This document shows positions 1 to 5,754 of a DNA stretch of 6,390 nt, in pieces. The first letter of the stretch is position 1, and every line of letters begins with the position of its first letter. The notes beneath the pieces were generated by a model that did no database searches, was not told the origin of the DNA, and saw nothing but the letters and a program-made list of their open reading frames with translations. The DNA is from Chthonomonadaceae bacterium. GTDB lineage: Bacteria > Armatimonadota > Chthonomonadetes > Chthonomonadales > Chthonomonadaceae. The stretch is from contig JANXLO010000178.1 of assembly GCA_025355115.1 (NCBI GenBank), forward strand, positions 1 through 6,390. The letters run 5' to 3'. The position numbers and the translations under genes were made by a program.

Positions 1-966
1 GAGGAGCGCGACGATGCTGAAGATCGGATGCAGGCCGACATGGTTGCCGATGATGCGGGGCGTGATTATCTGGTCGAAGATGAGGCTGTGGAGTACGATC
101 AGCAGGCTGATGATTATGAGGGTCATCTGAACGCTGATCTCGCCTGAACTGATGCAGGCGCCCACCACCATAACATACGTTAGCACGGGCCCGAAGTAGG
201 GAACGACATAGAGTAGCCCGGCGATGGCGCCGAGCGCGATGGCGTTCGGCACCCGAAACGCGAATAGAAGCGCAGCGGTCGCCGCGGCATTCAGAGCGCA
301 GACTACGAGCAGGCCGCGCAGATATCCGACGAAAATCGTCGTGATCTCATTGACCATGTTCTGCGTGAGGCTTCGCTGCTCGTGTGGGACGAGCATCAGC
401 ATTCGCGCATAGATGATATGAAAGTCCTTGAGGGCATAGAAGGCGACAATGGGGATTACAACGACCCAGAGCAGGTTCGACATGACGCCCTTAGCGGCAT
501 CCCCAACGTAGGTCGTGGATTTTCCAAAGGCCGCGCTGATCTGTGCGCTGGCGCCAAGCACCGTATCCGACATAACCGGGGAGGCGTGGACTTTCTTCAG
601 GATGCGCCGAAGCGAAGCTTTAGTGGCAGACTCGCTATCCCCGCTCGGAATGTACTCGCTGATGCTCTTCGTCATCGCCATCGTCTCGGTGATGACGGCC
701 GGTACGGTCAGCGCCAGGGTGCCGCTTGTAACGACGAAAAAAGCTGCAAAAATAAGCAGCGACCCCTTCAGGCGTGACCACCCGCGGGCCTCCATGCGAT
801 CCACCAGCGGGTCGAGCACGAGAGCGATGAGAAACGCGATAAGGAGAGGCAGCCAGACCTCGCGCACAAGATAGGCCAGCCAGAGCACCACCGCGAGACA
901 GACGGCGATAAGCAAGTTGCGGCGAACTCGCGCTGCGTCGAAGGTTCCAAAACGAATTTCAACCAT
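1..966 (-). CDS. AI-2E (PerM) family transporter, C-terminus cut by window edge
   Basis: Translating the minus strand from ATG at 966 gives 322 uninterrupted codons to the window edge. It is a polytopic inner-membrane protein: hydrophobic segments lie at about 18-52, 68-92, 164-178, 212-237, 242-272 and 281-297, with a soluble stretch around 95-160 as in this family. Family hallmarks are LVPHEQR (192-198), the VPYFGP loop (255-260) and, most telling, the DQII-PRIIGNHVGLHP block (298-314). Family members are usually about 350-400 residues, so only the last few dozen are missing. The family includes E. coli TqsA (AI-2 export) and Na+/H+ antiporters; the substrate here cannot be told. The start has only a weak ribosome site, and the frame stays open upstream without a better start codon. 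It lies 43 nt after the 1010-1396 gene and is probably cotranscribed with it. Family call is sure, substrate unknown. Confidence 0.93.
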   Translation of the reverse strand, partial: MVEIRFGTFDAARVRRNLLIAVCLAVVLWLAYLVREVWLPLLIAFLIALVLDPLVDRMEARGWSRLKGSLLIFAAFFVVTSGTLALTVPAVITETMAMTKSISEYIPSGDSESATKASLRRILKKVHASPVMSDTVLGASAQISAAFGKSTTYVGDAAKGVMSNLLWVVVIPIVAFYALKDFHIIYARMLMLVPHEQRSLTQNMVNEITTIFVGYLRGLLVVCALNAAATAALLFAFRVPNAIALGAIAGLLYVVPYFGPVLTYVMVVGACISSGEISVQMTLIIISLLIVLHSLIFDQIITPRIIGNHVGLHPIFSIVALL

Positions 967-1009
967 ATTTCGCTCGCTTGCCGGAATGCCCGTGCCGTAG
1001 TGAGATCGG

Positions 1010-1396
1010 TCAGAACAGTTTGCGCCAGAAGGGTTTGGGCTTGGAGCGGTGCTTCACGGCGCCACGCAGTATCCCGAAAAAGCGCGAAGCGAGATAGACG
1101 CCAGCGAGGGCCGTGCCCACGCCCAGCACCTTGTTGGTAGCCGTCTTCGCGCCGGTCTCCACCTGAGCCAGCGTCTCCGAGACGCGAAGCTCGACGATGT
1201 CCATGGCGTCCGAGGCATACCCGACGGTGTTGGCGGCAATGTCGCCGAGGTCCTGAATCTCATCATGCGTGTCTTGTAGCAGCGGCGACAGTTTCCCCAG
1301 GACGCTGAGGAAAACGAAGCCTGCGGTCAGCAGAGACAACGTGGCGACTACGAAAGCGAAACAAGAGAGAGCATACCAGCTTCCCGACAGATGCAT
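1010..1396 (-). CDS. Small membrane protein with two hydrophobic segments (DUF948-like layout)
   Basis: 128 residues from ATG at 1396. A hydrophobic segment at about 8-33 is followed by an amphipathic, probably helical stretch (36-88, acidic and heptad-like: QDTHDEIQDLGDIAANTVGY and onward), a second hydrophobic segment (90-110) and a strongly basic tail ending KPKPFWRKLF. I do not recognise a named family. The layout of one N-terminal anchor followed by a long amphipathic helix resembles DUF948/YtxG-type general-stress membrane proteins, but the second hydrophobic segment is not a strict match. An ATG five codons upstream (1411) is in frame, but a good Shine-Dalgarno sequence (AGGAGAG) sits between the two, 7 nt before the 1396 ATG, so I chose the shorter form. 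It is the first gene of a likely operon with the AI-2E transporter, and an ECF-like promoter lies upstream (1489-1515). Function unknown. Confidence 0.8.
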   Translation of the reverse strand: MHLSGSWYALSCFAFVVATLSLLTAGFVFLSVLGKLSPLLQDTHDEIQDLGDIAANTVGYASDAMDIVELRVSETLAQVETGAKTATNKVLGVGTALAGVYLASRFFGILRGAVKHRSKPKPFWRKLF

Positions 1397-1401
1397 CCCG
1401 T

Positions 1402-1408
1402 CTCTCCT
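1402..1408 (-). promoter_or_regulatory. Ribosome binding site deciding the 1396 start
   Basis: Read on the minus strand, AGGAGAG lies inside the first codons of the longer reading from 1411; its AGGAG core (1408-1404) is separated by 7 nt from the ATG at 1396. The upstream ATG has only a loose GGCGGG ahead of it. This favours a 128-residue product over 133. Confidence 0.7.
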
Positions 1409-1415
1409 CATGTGC

Positions 1416-1430
1416 CCGCCTGTACGGCGG
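1416..1430. repeat. Short inverted repeat in the leader of the minus-strand operon
   Basis: CCGCC and GGCGG arms flank a 5-nt TGTAC centre. The repeat lies between the predicted minus-strand promoter and the start codon, so it could form a small hairpin in the mRNA leader or be a DNA-binding site. A 5-bp stem is easily found by chance in GC-rich DNA, so the functional weight is low. Confidence 0.25.
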
Positions 1431-1488
1431 AGGCAGCAAAATCCGTGCAGCCTTTTCTACGAACGAGGCCCGTCCACGGTATGCAGAG

Positions 1489-1515
1489 GACGTCTTTCTC
1501 GGCCTGTTTGTTCCC
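1489..1515 (-). promoter_or_regulatory. Predicted ECF-sigma promoter for the minus-strand membrane operon
   Basis: On the minus strand GGGAAC (1515-1510) is followed by exactly 17 nt and then CGTC (1492-1489). GGAAC-type -35 and CGTC-type -10 elements are known for several ECF sigma groups (for example GGAACTT/GTCTAA for RpoE, and CGT-containing -10s for Bacillus ECF factors). Transcription would start near 1480 and leave a leader of about 85 nt before the 1396 ATG. The same element with the same spacing occurs in the opposite direction in front of the sigma gene, which is the main reason to believe it. It is a sequence match only. Confidence 0.6.
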
Positions 1516-1559
1516 TCTTCACCGCCTGCTTCACCTGCCCCTCATCAATATCAAACTAG

Positions 1560-1586
1560 GGAACTCTCGTTTAGCGTTCACCGTCT
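1560..1586 (+). promoter_or_regulatory. Predicted ECF-sigma promoter, probable autoregulation of the sigma gene
   Basis: GGAAC (1560-1564, preceded by another G), 17 nt, then CGTCT (1582-1586). This fits ECF -35/-10 elements and sits about 55 nt ahead of the sigma-factor ATG at 1640, giving a leader of about 45-50 nt. ECF genes commonly drive their own transcription from such a promoter. Its mirror copy at 1489-1515 has the same core and spacing. Confidence 0.65.
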
Positions 1587-1627
1587 GCTGTTCGGAAGGC
1601 AAAGAGCCGATATGCCTAACATTTTCC

Positions 1628-1635
1628 GGAGGAGA
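1628..1635 (+). promoter_or_regulatory. Ribosome binding site of the sigma gene
   Basis: GGAGGAGA, 4 nt before ATG 1640 (7 nt from its GGAGG core), is the strongest Shine-Dalgarno sequence in this reading frame. It places the start here and not at the in-frame ATG at 1391, which would run through the divergent promoter region. Confidence 0.8.
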
Positions 1636-1639
1636 CCCC

Positions 1640-2263
1640 ATGTTGCCAGTTCGCGACGATAGTGCAGCAGGTAAGCACAGCTACCAGAACAATCCCGCCG
1701 CAGAGTATGAAATGCTGTTTCGCCGCTGTTACAGCCGAGCTTACAACGCAGCTTATCGCCTCATGGGCAATGCAAGTGATGCAGAGGATTTGACGCAGGA
1801 GGCTTTTTTGCGCGTCTGGGCAGCCTTTGACCGTTATGATCGCGCTCGGCCCTTTGAGGGCTGGCTGTTCCGAATCATTTCTAATTTGGCTATCGACCGC
1901 TGGCGGCGCAGCGCGGGCATGACGGTCTGCTCCCTGGACGCCGCGACGACCGGCTCACGTGCTAGGGGAGGTCGTTTCTCGGAGAATGAGGGTGGGGCGA
2001 CATTGCTCTCTTGCCTTGCGGATGAACGGCCCAGTGTGCTCCCCGAGCAGTCACTCATGCGGGCCGAGACGGGCCGCAAAGTCCGCACTGCTCTCTCCGC
2101 GCTTCCTGGGGACTATCGCCAGGCGGTCGAGATGGCGGATATCAAGGGGTATAGCTACGAGGAGATCGCCGAGCATGTAGGCTGCCCGGTAGGAACCATT
2201 CGCAGCAGGCTGCATCGGGGACGGCAACTGCTCAGGCAAAATCTTTTGCTTCAGGGAGATTGA
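1640..2263 (+). CDS. RNA polymerase sigma factor, ECF (sigma-70 group 4) family
   Basis: 207 residues. Region 2 spans about 22-90: the FRRCYSRAYNAAYRLMGN helix, then the hallmark DAEDLTQEAFLRVW (47-60, core-RNAP binding) and FEGWLFRIISNLAIDRWRR (72-90, -10 recognition and melting). Region 4 spans about 147-202, with LPGDYRQAVEMADIKGYSYEE (155-175) leading into the helix-turn-helix IAEHVGCPVGTIRSRLHRGR (176-195) that contacts the -35. No region 3 is present, as expected for ECF factors. The linker (about 91-146) is fairly long and variable, and I see no extra C-terminal domain. The ATG at 1640 is chosen for its strong ribosome site; a longer in-frame reading to 1391 covers non-coding-looking sequence and the predicted promoter. 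The next gene starts 2 nt after the stop, the usual arrangement of an ECF gene with its anti-sigma gene. An ECF-like promoter upstream suggests positive autoregulation. The inducing signal is unknown; a membrane partner suggests an envelope cue. Confidence 0.95.
   Translation: MLPVRDDSAAGKHSYQNNPAAEYEMLFRRCYSRAYNAAYRLMGNASDAEDLTQEAFLRVWAAFDRYDRARPFEGWLFRIISNLAIDRWRRSAGMTVCSLDAATTGSRARGGRFSENEGGATLLSCLADERPSVLPEQSLMRAETGRKVRTALSALPGDYRQAVEMADIKGYSYEEIAEHVGCPVGTIRSRLHRGRQLLRQNLLLQGD
2253..2259 (+). promoter_or_regulatory. Ribosome binding site of the 2266 gene inside the sigma gene
   Basis: AGGGAGA lies in the last codons of the sigma gene, 6 nt before ATG 2266. An in-frame TTG at 2260 directly abuts it and is too close to be used, so the ATG is the start. 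The placement implies translational coupling. Confidence 0.65.
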
Positions 2264-2265
2264 AG

Positions 2266-3075
2266 ATGAGCGACAACCTTACTGGAAAAACTGATCTGTC
2301 CACTCAAGCGGCGCGGGTGGAGCGTGATCTGGCGGAGACAGCCGCTGTCGCAGAGCACGTGCGACGGCAGGAGGCGGAGGCCGTCAGAGATATCGCCCTC
2401 AATGCAGCGGCCACTCAGGCTGCTCAGAAGGAGGTGGCTGAACTGATCGCAAGGACGGAGGCGTACAATCGACAGAACGCGGAGGCCGTTGCGCTTCGGG
2501 CGAGCATTGCGGCAAACCAGGCACGGGCCGCCGCAAATGAGTCAGTCGCCGAGAGCGCTGTCCTTCGTGAGAATCTAGCAGCTGAACGAAAGTCCGCTTC
2601 GACCGCTAATTTCGGTCTGATCGTGATTTCCATCTTGCTGATTTTGGCGTTGGCTGGTATGGGGATATGGTACTTCAATAGGCAGAGCAACGCGAACAGC
2701 GCGGCTGGAAATGGCGGGGCGACTGCTGTGCCGACCGCATCATCCAAGCCGAGCGAGGTCTCAGTGCCCGCTCCCCCGCCAACAATACATGTGATCACGG
2801 TGCCCGCCGAGCCAGCGCAGCCGACCGCTCATAGCAGTCGCAGTGAGCCGACCAGCCTTCCTCCCGCTAGCTCCCCCGTCGGCATTGGGGGGGCGGATGC
2901 AATTGGCACGGCGCAAACGGAGCCCCCTTCGGGTGGCAATGTGGCCCCCGCTCCAGAATTTGGCAATGCCGGTGCAGCTGGCACTACGGATGCAGGAGCG
3001 GGGAAGAGCCCGCCTGCGACCTCCCCCGCACCGGATAATGCGGCTTCCGGCTCCGATAAGCCGAGCAGCCCATAG
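2266..3075 (+). CDS. Single-pass membrane protein with cytoplasmic coiled coil; candidate anti-sigma factor
   Basis: 269 residues, no recognised family. In order: an Ala/Glu/Arg-rich helical region (about 12-110) with heptad-like spacing, one transmembrane helix (about 116-136, FGLIVISILLILALAGMGIW), then a low-complexity tail rich in Pro, Ala, Ser, Thr and Gly (140-269). Positive charge before the helix (AAERKS) predicts the N-terminus in the cytoplasm and the tail outside. The motif RQ-x-AEAV occurs twice (34-40 and 69-75), 35 residues or five heptads apart, suggesting an internal duplication. The gene starts 2 nt after the sigma stop and is surely cotranscribed with it. Position and topology match a membrane anti-sigma factor, but the HxxxCxxC zinc motif of the common class is absent (the protein has no cysteine), and I cannot match an RseA-type domain. 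It could instead be a scaffold or envelope protein under sigma control. The coding call is firm; the regulatory role is inference. Confidence 0.82.
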   Translation: MSDNLTGKTDLSTQAARVERDLAETAAVAEHVRRQEAEAVRDIALNAAATQAAQKEVAELIARTEAYNRQNAEAVALRASIAANQARAAANESVAESAVLRENLAAERKSASTANFGLIVISILLILALAGMGIWYFNRQSNANSAAGNGGATAVPTASSKPSEVSVPAPPPTIHVITVPAEPAQPTAHSSRSEPTSLPPASSPVGIGGADAIGTAQTEPPSGGNVAPAPEFGNAGAAGTTDAGAGKSPPATSPAPDNAASGSDKPSSP

Positions 3076-3154
3076 ATCTTCACTCTCACTATCGAGAACA
3101 TGAAGGCTCCCACAGGGAAAAAGAACCTCTCCGCGCAAGCAGGCAATTCAGACG

Positions 3155-3181
3155 GGAAGGCGCGACAGTGGTCGCACTTCC
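3155..3181 (+). terminator. Imperfect hairpin between the sigma operon and the stalk-protein gene
   Basis: Nested arms: GGAAG (3155-3159) pairs with CTTCC (3177-3181), and GCGAC (3162-3166) with GTCGC (3171-3175), around an AGTG loop; the inner junction is a 2/1-nt asymmetry. A mildly U-rich GTCTGTTT follows. It could end the sigma operon transcript about 80 nt after its last stop, or be a leader structure 28 nt ahead of the next start codon. I cannot tell which, and there is no clear promoter in 3076-3209. Confidence 0.35.
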
Positions 3182-3209
3182 GGTCTGTTTCGCATAAGGA
3201 AATGAAACT

Positions 3210-4958
3210 ATGAAAACAACTGTAAATACGTTCTCAACGAGGCAAGTCGCCCGACCGTCTCATTTAAGCCTCAGCGCACTGTGTCGCCTTGGCATAGGCA
3301 TGAGCGCACTGCTGGTTCTCAGTTCCGGCAGCGTCTTCGCACAGCGCATCAATGTCATGGTGAACGGCCAGCCGGTCGTGTTCTCCGGCCTCGGCCCGCT
3401 TCAGGTGCAGGGACGAACGCTCGTTCCCGTGCGCGGTGTTCTGGAGAAGCTAGGGGCGGAGGTGGCCTGGGTGCCCTCCACCCGATCAGTCGTCGCGACG
3501 ACGGCCAGCATGGACATAGAGCTGCATCTGGGCGACCGGCAGGCGATGGTCAACGGCAAATCGGTGACCCTCGATGTTCCCGCGCAGGAGATCGAGGGCC
3601 ATACGATGGTTCCGCTCCGCTTTCTGGGGGAGGCGCTCGGAGGCACGGTGAAGTGGAACGACGCGACACGCACCGTCACCATCGTGACGGACGGCCAGCC
3701 GCACAATGACATCGCCAACACCAACCCGCCCGCGCAGGCCGTCAATGCGGCAGATCCGAAAATCGAGCGCATAACGTTCAAGGCAGACGACTGGTACGGC
3801 TGGCTTCAGCCCGGCCACTCCGTCAGCGTGGAGCTCACGGGCACTCCACGCGGCGAAGCCTCCTTCCGCGTTCCAGGCCTGACTGAAGCGGTGTCGATGA
3901 AGGAGACGCAGCCCGGCAAGTATGTCGGCTCATGGACTGCTCCGACGACAAAAGCAGTGCAGTTAAAGGAAGCCTCCGTCATCGGAGAGCTTAAAATCGG
4001 CGGCAAGGCATCCCCTGCGATGCAGGCGGAGGGACGACTCTCCGTCGATTCGAAGCCCCCGACCATCCTCGACCGCCTTCCGGAGCCCGACACCAAAGTG
4101 ACCACCGGTCGCCCGAACATCACGGTCGCCTTCGAGGATCAGGGAAGCGGAATCTGGCCGCCATCGATGCGCCTTGTCGTGAACGGGCAGGACGTCTCCA
4201 AGGAGGCCCGCGTCACCGGCACTTTCGTCTCGTACACGCCTTCGGATCCCCTGCCTCCCGGCGAGACCAGAGTGATTCTCTCCATCAACGACAAGGCAAC
4301 GAACGAGGCCCGCACCGAATGGAAGTTCGACGTACTCGCCAGTGACGGCAGCGCGGGGATTCGCTCGCTGAAGAACAATGCCGGCAAGACGCTCGAGCCC
4401 GGTGATGTGCTGCATGTCGATATGGAAGGCCTGCCCGGCGGCTCCGCGGTGTTCAGTCTGGGCAATATCAAAGGAGTGAAGCTGACAGAATCGCCTGCCG
4501 GTCACTACTCTACAGACTACACGATCCGCAAAGGCGATGACGTTCAGAACGCCACACTGTCCACGCGCCTCACGCTCCCCGATGGGCAGAAGTTCACTCG
4601 GCAGGCGGACAAGGCGATCAGCGTCAACACCGGCAAGCCGACCGCTCCTGTCATCACGTTTCCAACGAAGAGCGACCCGATGACAAGCCCGCTGGTCATT
4701 CGGGGCAAAGCGGCGCCGCACACCCAGGTGCGCGTGAAGGTCGACTACTCCAGCAAGGTGCTGGGCCTCCTGCCGGTGCAGGGAACCGCGGCTGACTCGG
4801 TGGTGACCGCGGACGGCAACGGCAACTGGAAGACAGAGCCGATCGACCTGAAGAACCTGTTCTCCAACCGCAACGTCGACTACACGATCTCAGCGACCGC
4901 CGTCAGCGCGACCGATGAGAAATCCGACACAACTCAGTTCCGGTTCAAACTCCGCTGA
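3210..4958 (+). CDS. Secreted stalk-domain (copper amine oxidase N-terminal-like) protein with Ig-like modules
   Basis: 582 residues. A long signal peptide (1-44) has a hydrophobic core at 26-40 and a likely cut after VFA. Residues about 47-161 form a copper-amine-oxidase N-terminal (stalk) domain, made of two half-repeats: VNGQPVVF...GRTLVPVRGVLEKLGAEVAW and VNGKSVTL...GHTMVPLRFLGEALGGTVKW. After a short linker come beta-rich modules: A (183-280), an Ig-like module with the DQGSGIWPPSMRLVVNG signature (281-375), B (384-474, a diverged copy of A) and a last Ig-like module (475-582, NGNWKTEPIDL and a FRFK end). No amine-oxidase catalytic domain follows, so no enzyme activity is predicted; stalk domains of this kind usually mediate envelope or matrix binding. 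No LPXTG or C-terminal membrane anchor is seen, so it is probably exported to the periplasm or cell surface. AAGGA lies 9 nt before the ATG. A terminator follows the stop, and no ECF-like promoter precedes the gene. The binding partner is unknown. Confidence 0.9.
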   Translation: MKTTVNTFSTRQVARPSHLSLSALCRLGIGMSALLVLSSGSVFAQRINVMVNGQPVVFSGLGPLQVQGRTLVPVRGVLEKLGAEVAWVPSTRSVVATTASMDIELHLGDRQAMVNGKSVTLDVPAQEIEGHTMVPLRFLGEALGGTVKWNDATRTVTIVTDGQPHNDIANTNPPAQAVNAADPKIERITFKADDWYGWLQPGHSVSVELTGTPRGEASFRVPGLTEAVSMKETQPGKYVGSWTAPTTKAVQLKEASVIGELKIGGKASPAMQAEGRLSVDSKPPTILDRLPEPDTKVTTGRPNITVAFEDQGSGIWPPSMRLVVNGQDVSKEARVTGTFVSYTPSDPLPPGETRVILSINDKATNEARTEWKFDVLASDGSAGIRSLKNNAGKTLEPGDVLHVDMEGLPGGSAVFSLGNIKGVKLTESPAGHYSTDYTIRKGDDVQNATLSTRLTLPDGQKFTRQADKAISVNTGKPTAPVITFPTKSDPMTSPLVIRGKAAPHTQVRVKVDYSSKVLGLLPVQGTAADSVVTADGNGNWKTEPIDLKNLFSNRNVDYTISATAVSATDEKSDTTQFRFKLR

Positions 4959-4993
4959 TGTTTTGGTGAGGCTTGGACTCGGAATAGCGCGGG

Positions 4994-5027
4994 AAGGGCC
5001 GGGAACGACTGAAAGTTCCCGGCCCTT
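4994..5027 (+). terminator. Strong hairpin terminator after the stalk-protein gene
   Basis: A perfect 13-bp stem (4994-5006 with 5015-5027; arm AAGGGCCGGGAAC) closes an 8-nt loop, 35 nt after the stop codon at 4958. The downstream side is not a proper U-tract (only TT, then GCC), so it is either a U-poor terminator of the kind seen in GC-rich bacteria or a 3'-end stabilising hairpin. The arms contain GGGAAC on both strands, but no CGTC follows at 17 nt, so this is not an ECF promoter. Confidence 0.75.
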
Positions 5028-5033
5028 GCCGCC

Positions 5034-5062
5034 TTCCGGGATCGCCGTTTTGAGGGTATATT
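5034..5062 (+). promoter_or_regulatory. Possible housekeeping promoter of the flavin-reductase gene
   Basis: TATATT (5057-5062) is a good -10 hexamer. A weak -35 (TTCCGG, 5034-5039) lies 17 nt upstream. The site is just after the terminator and would give a leader of about 50 nt before the TTG start at 5119. Position is sensible, but the -35 is poor. Confidence 0.35.
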
Positions 5063-5104
5063 CGAATGACTGCGGTCGGGCAATGACCCCTGCGCGAGCA
5101 TCTT

Positions 5105-5114
5105 AAGAGGAGAG
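5105..5114 (+). promoter_or_regulatory. Ribosome binding site supporting a TTG start
   Basis: AAGAGGAGAG, with AGGAG at 5108-5112, lies 6 nt before TTG 5119. A GTG at 5115 runs straight into a stop, and the first in-frame ATG (5158) lacks such a site, so TTG is the best start. Confidence 0.7.
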
Positions 5115-5118
5115 TGAT

Positions 5119-5754
5119 TTGAGCGAAACAGAGTTCAGAGGATTCGACCCGACATCGATGTCGGGTTTGGAGGCCTATCGGCTGTTGCTGCACTGCGTCT
5201 CACCCCGTCCCATCGCGTTCGTCTCGTCGATTTCGGCGGAAGGGCAGGCCAATCTCGCTCCATTCTCGTTCTTCATGGCGGGCGGGGCTTCCCCGCCGTC
5301 CGTGGTCTTCTCCCCGACGGCCGGTCGCGAGGGCAGCCCCAAGGACACATTACGGAACATCAAGGAGACGGGCGAGTACGTCATCAGCGTGGTGACCTAT
5401 GCGATGCGGGAGCGGATGAATCAGACGAGCGTCGCCTATCCGCACGGCGTCAGCGAGTGGGAAGAGGCTGGCTTTACCCAGAGAGCGGGCGTAAAAGTGC
5501 GTCCCGCGCATGTGATGGAGAGCCCTCTGGCGCTTGAATGTCGCCTGCACCAGATAGTCCCCCATGGCGAAGGCCCGATGTCCGCCTGTTATGTGATTGG
5601 CGAAGTGGTCTACTTTCATGCGGCAGAGTGGCTGCTTGAGGACGGCCATGTCGATCCGCTAAAAGTGGACTACATCGGTCGCATGGGCGGCGACTGGTAC
5701 ACTCGCGTCAAGCCCGATGCCATGTTCGAGCTCGGTCGCCCCACGCCCCGATAG
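5119..5754 (+). CDS. Flavin reductase family protein (FMN-binding split barrel, DIM6/NTAB type)
   Basis: 211 residues, the usual size for this family. The flavin-reductase-like split barrel covers about 20-185. Visible family motifs are SPRPIAFVSSIS (28-39), NLAPFSFF (45-52, with the Asn and Ser around the FMN), the FSPT...KDTLRNI segment (64-81), GEYVISVV (85-92), ESPLALECRL (134-143), GEVVYFH (161-167) and the C-terminal RMGGDWYTR (188-196). Members bind FMN or FAD and either reduce free flavin with NAD(P)H, often for a partner monooxygenase, or act as small flavoproteins; no monooxygenase gene is adjacent, so its partner is unknown. It has no signal peptide and is cytoplasmic. The start is TTG, supported by a strong ribosome site. 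It appears monocistronic: a terminator precedes it, and 202 nt separate it from the next gene. Confidence 0.93.
   Translation: MSETEFRGFDPTSMSGLEAYRLLLHCVSPRPIAFVSSISAEGQANLAPFSFFMAGGASPPSVVFSPTAGREGSPKDTLRNIKETGEYVISVVTYAMRERMNQTSVAYPHGVSEWEEAGFTQRAGVKVRPAHVMESPLALECRLHQIVPHGEGPMSACYVIGEVVYFHAAEWLLEDGHVDPLKVDYIGRMGGDWYTRVKPDAMFELGRPTPR

Noticed and set aside
224..874. Plus-strand open frames opposite the transporter
   Set aside because: Their translations show no protein-like pattern, while the minus strand here encodes a continuous AI-2E family protein.
1391..1639. N-terminal extension of the sigma factor from an upstream in-frame ATG
   Set aside because: It has no ribosome site, translates to a Cys/Pro/His-rich stretch unlike any sigma factor, overlaps both predicted promoters and the opposite gene's start; the ATG at 1640 has a strong Shine-Dalgarno sequence.
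2260..2265. TTG start for the gene downstream of the sigma factor
   Set aside because: It directly abuts the ribosome site, leaving no spacing; the ATG two codons later is correctly spaced.
3963..4721. Long antisense open frame (252 codons) opposite the stalk-protein gene
   Set aside because: Arg/Gly/Asp-rich composition typical of a shadow frame in GC-rich coding DNA; no ribosome site or recognisable domain, while the opposite strand encodes clear domains.
4996..5025. GGGAAC elements in the hairpin as further ECF promoters
   Set aside because: On neither strand does CGTC follow at 16-18 nt; the bases are explained by the hairpin stem.
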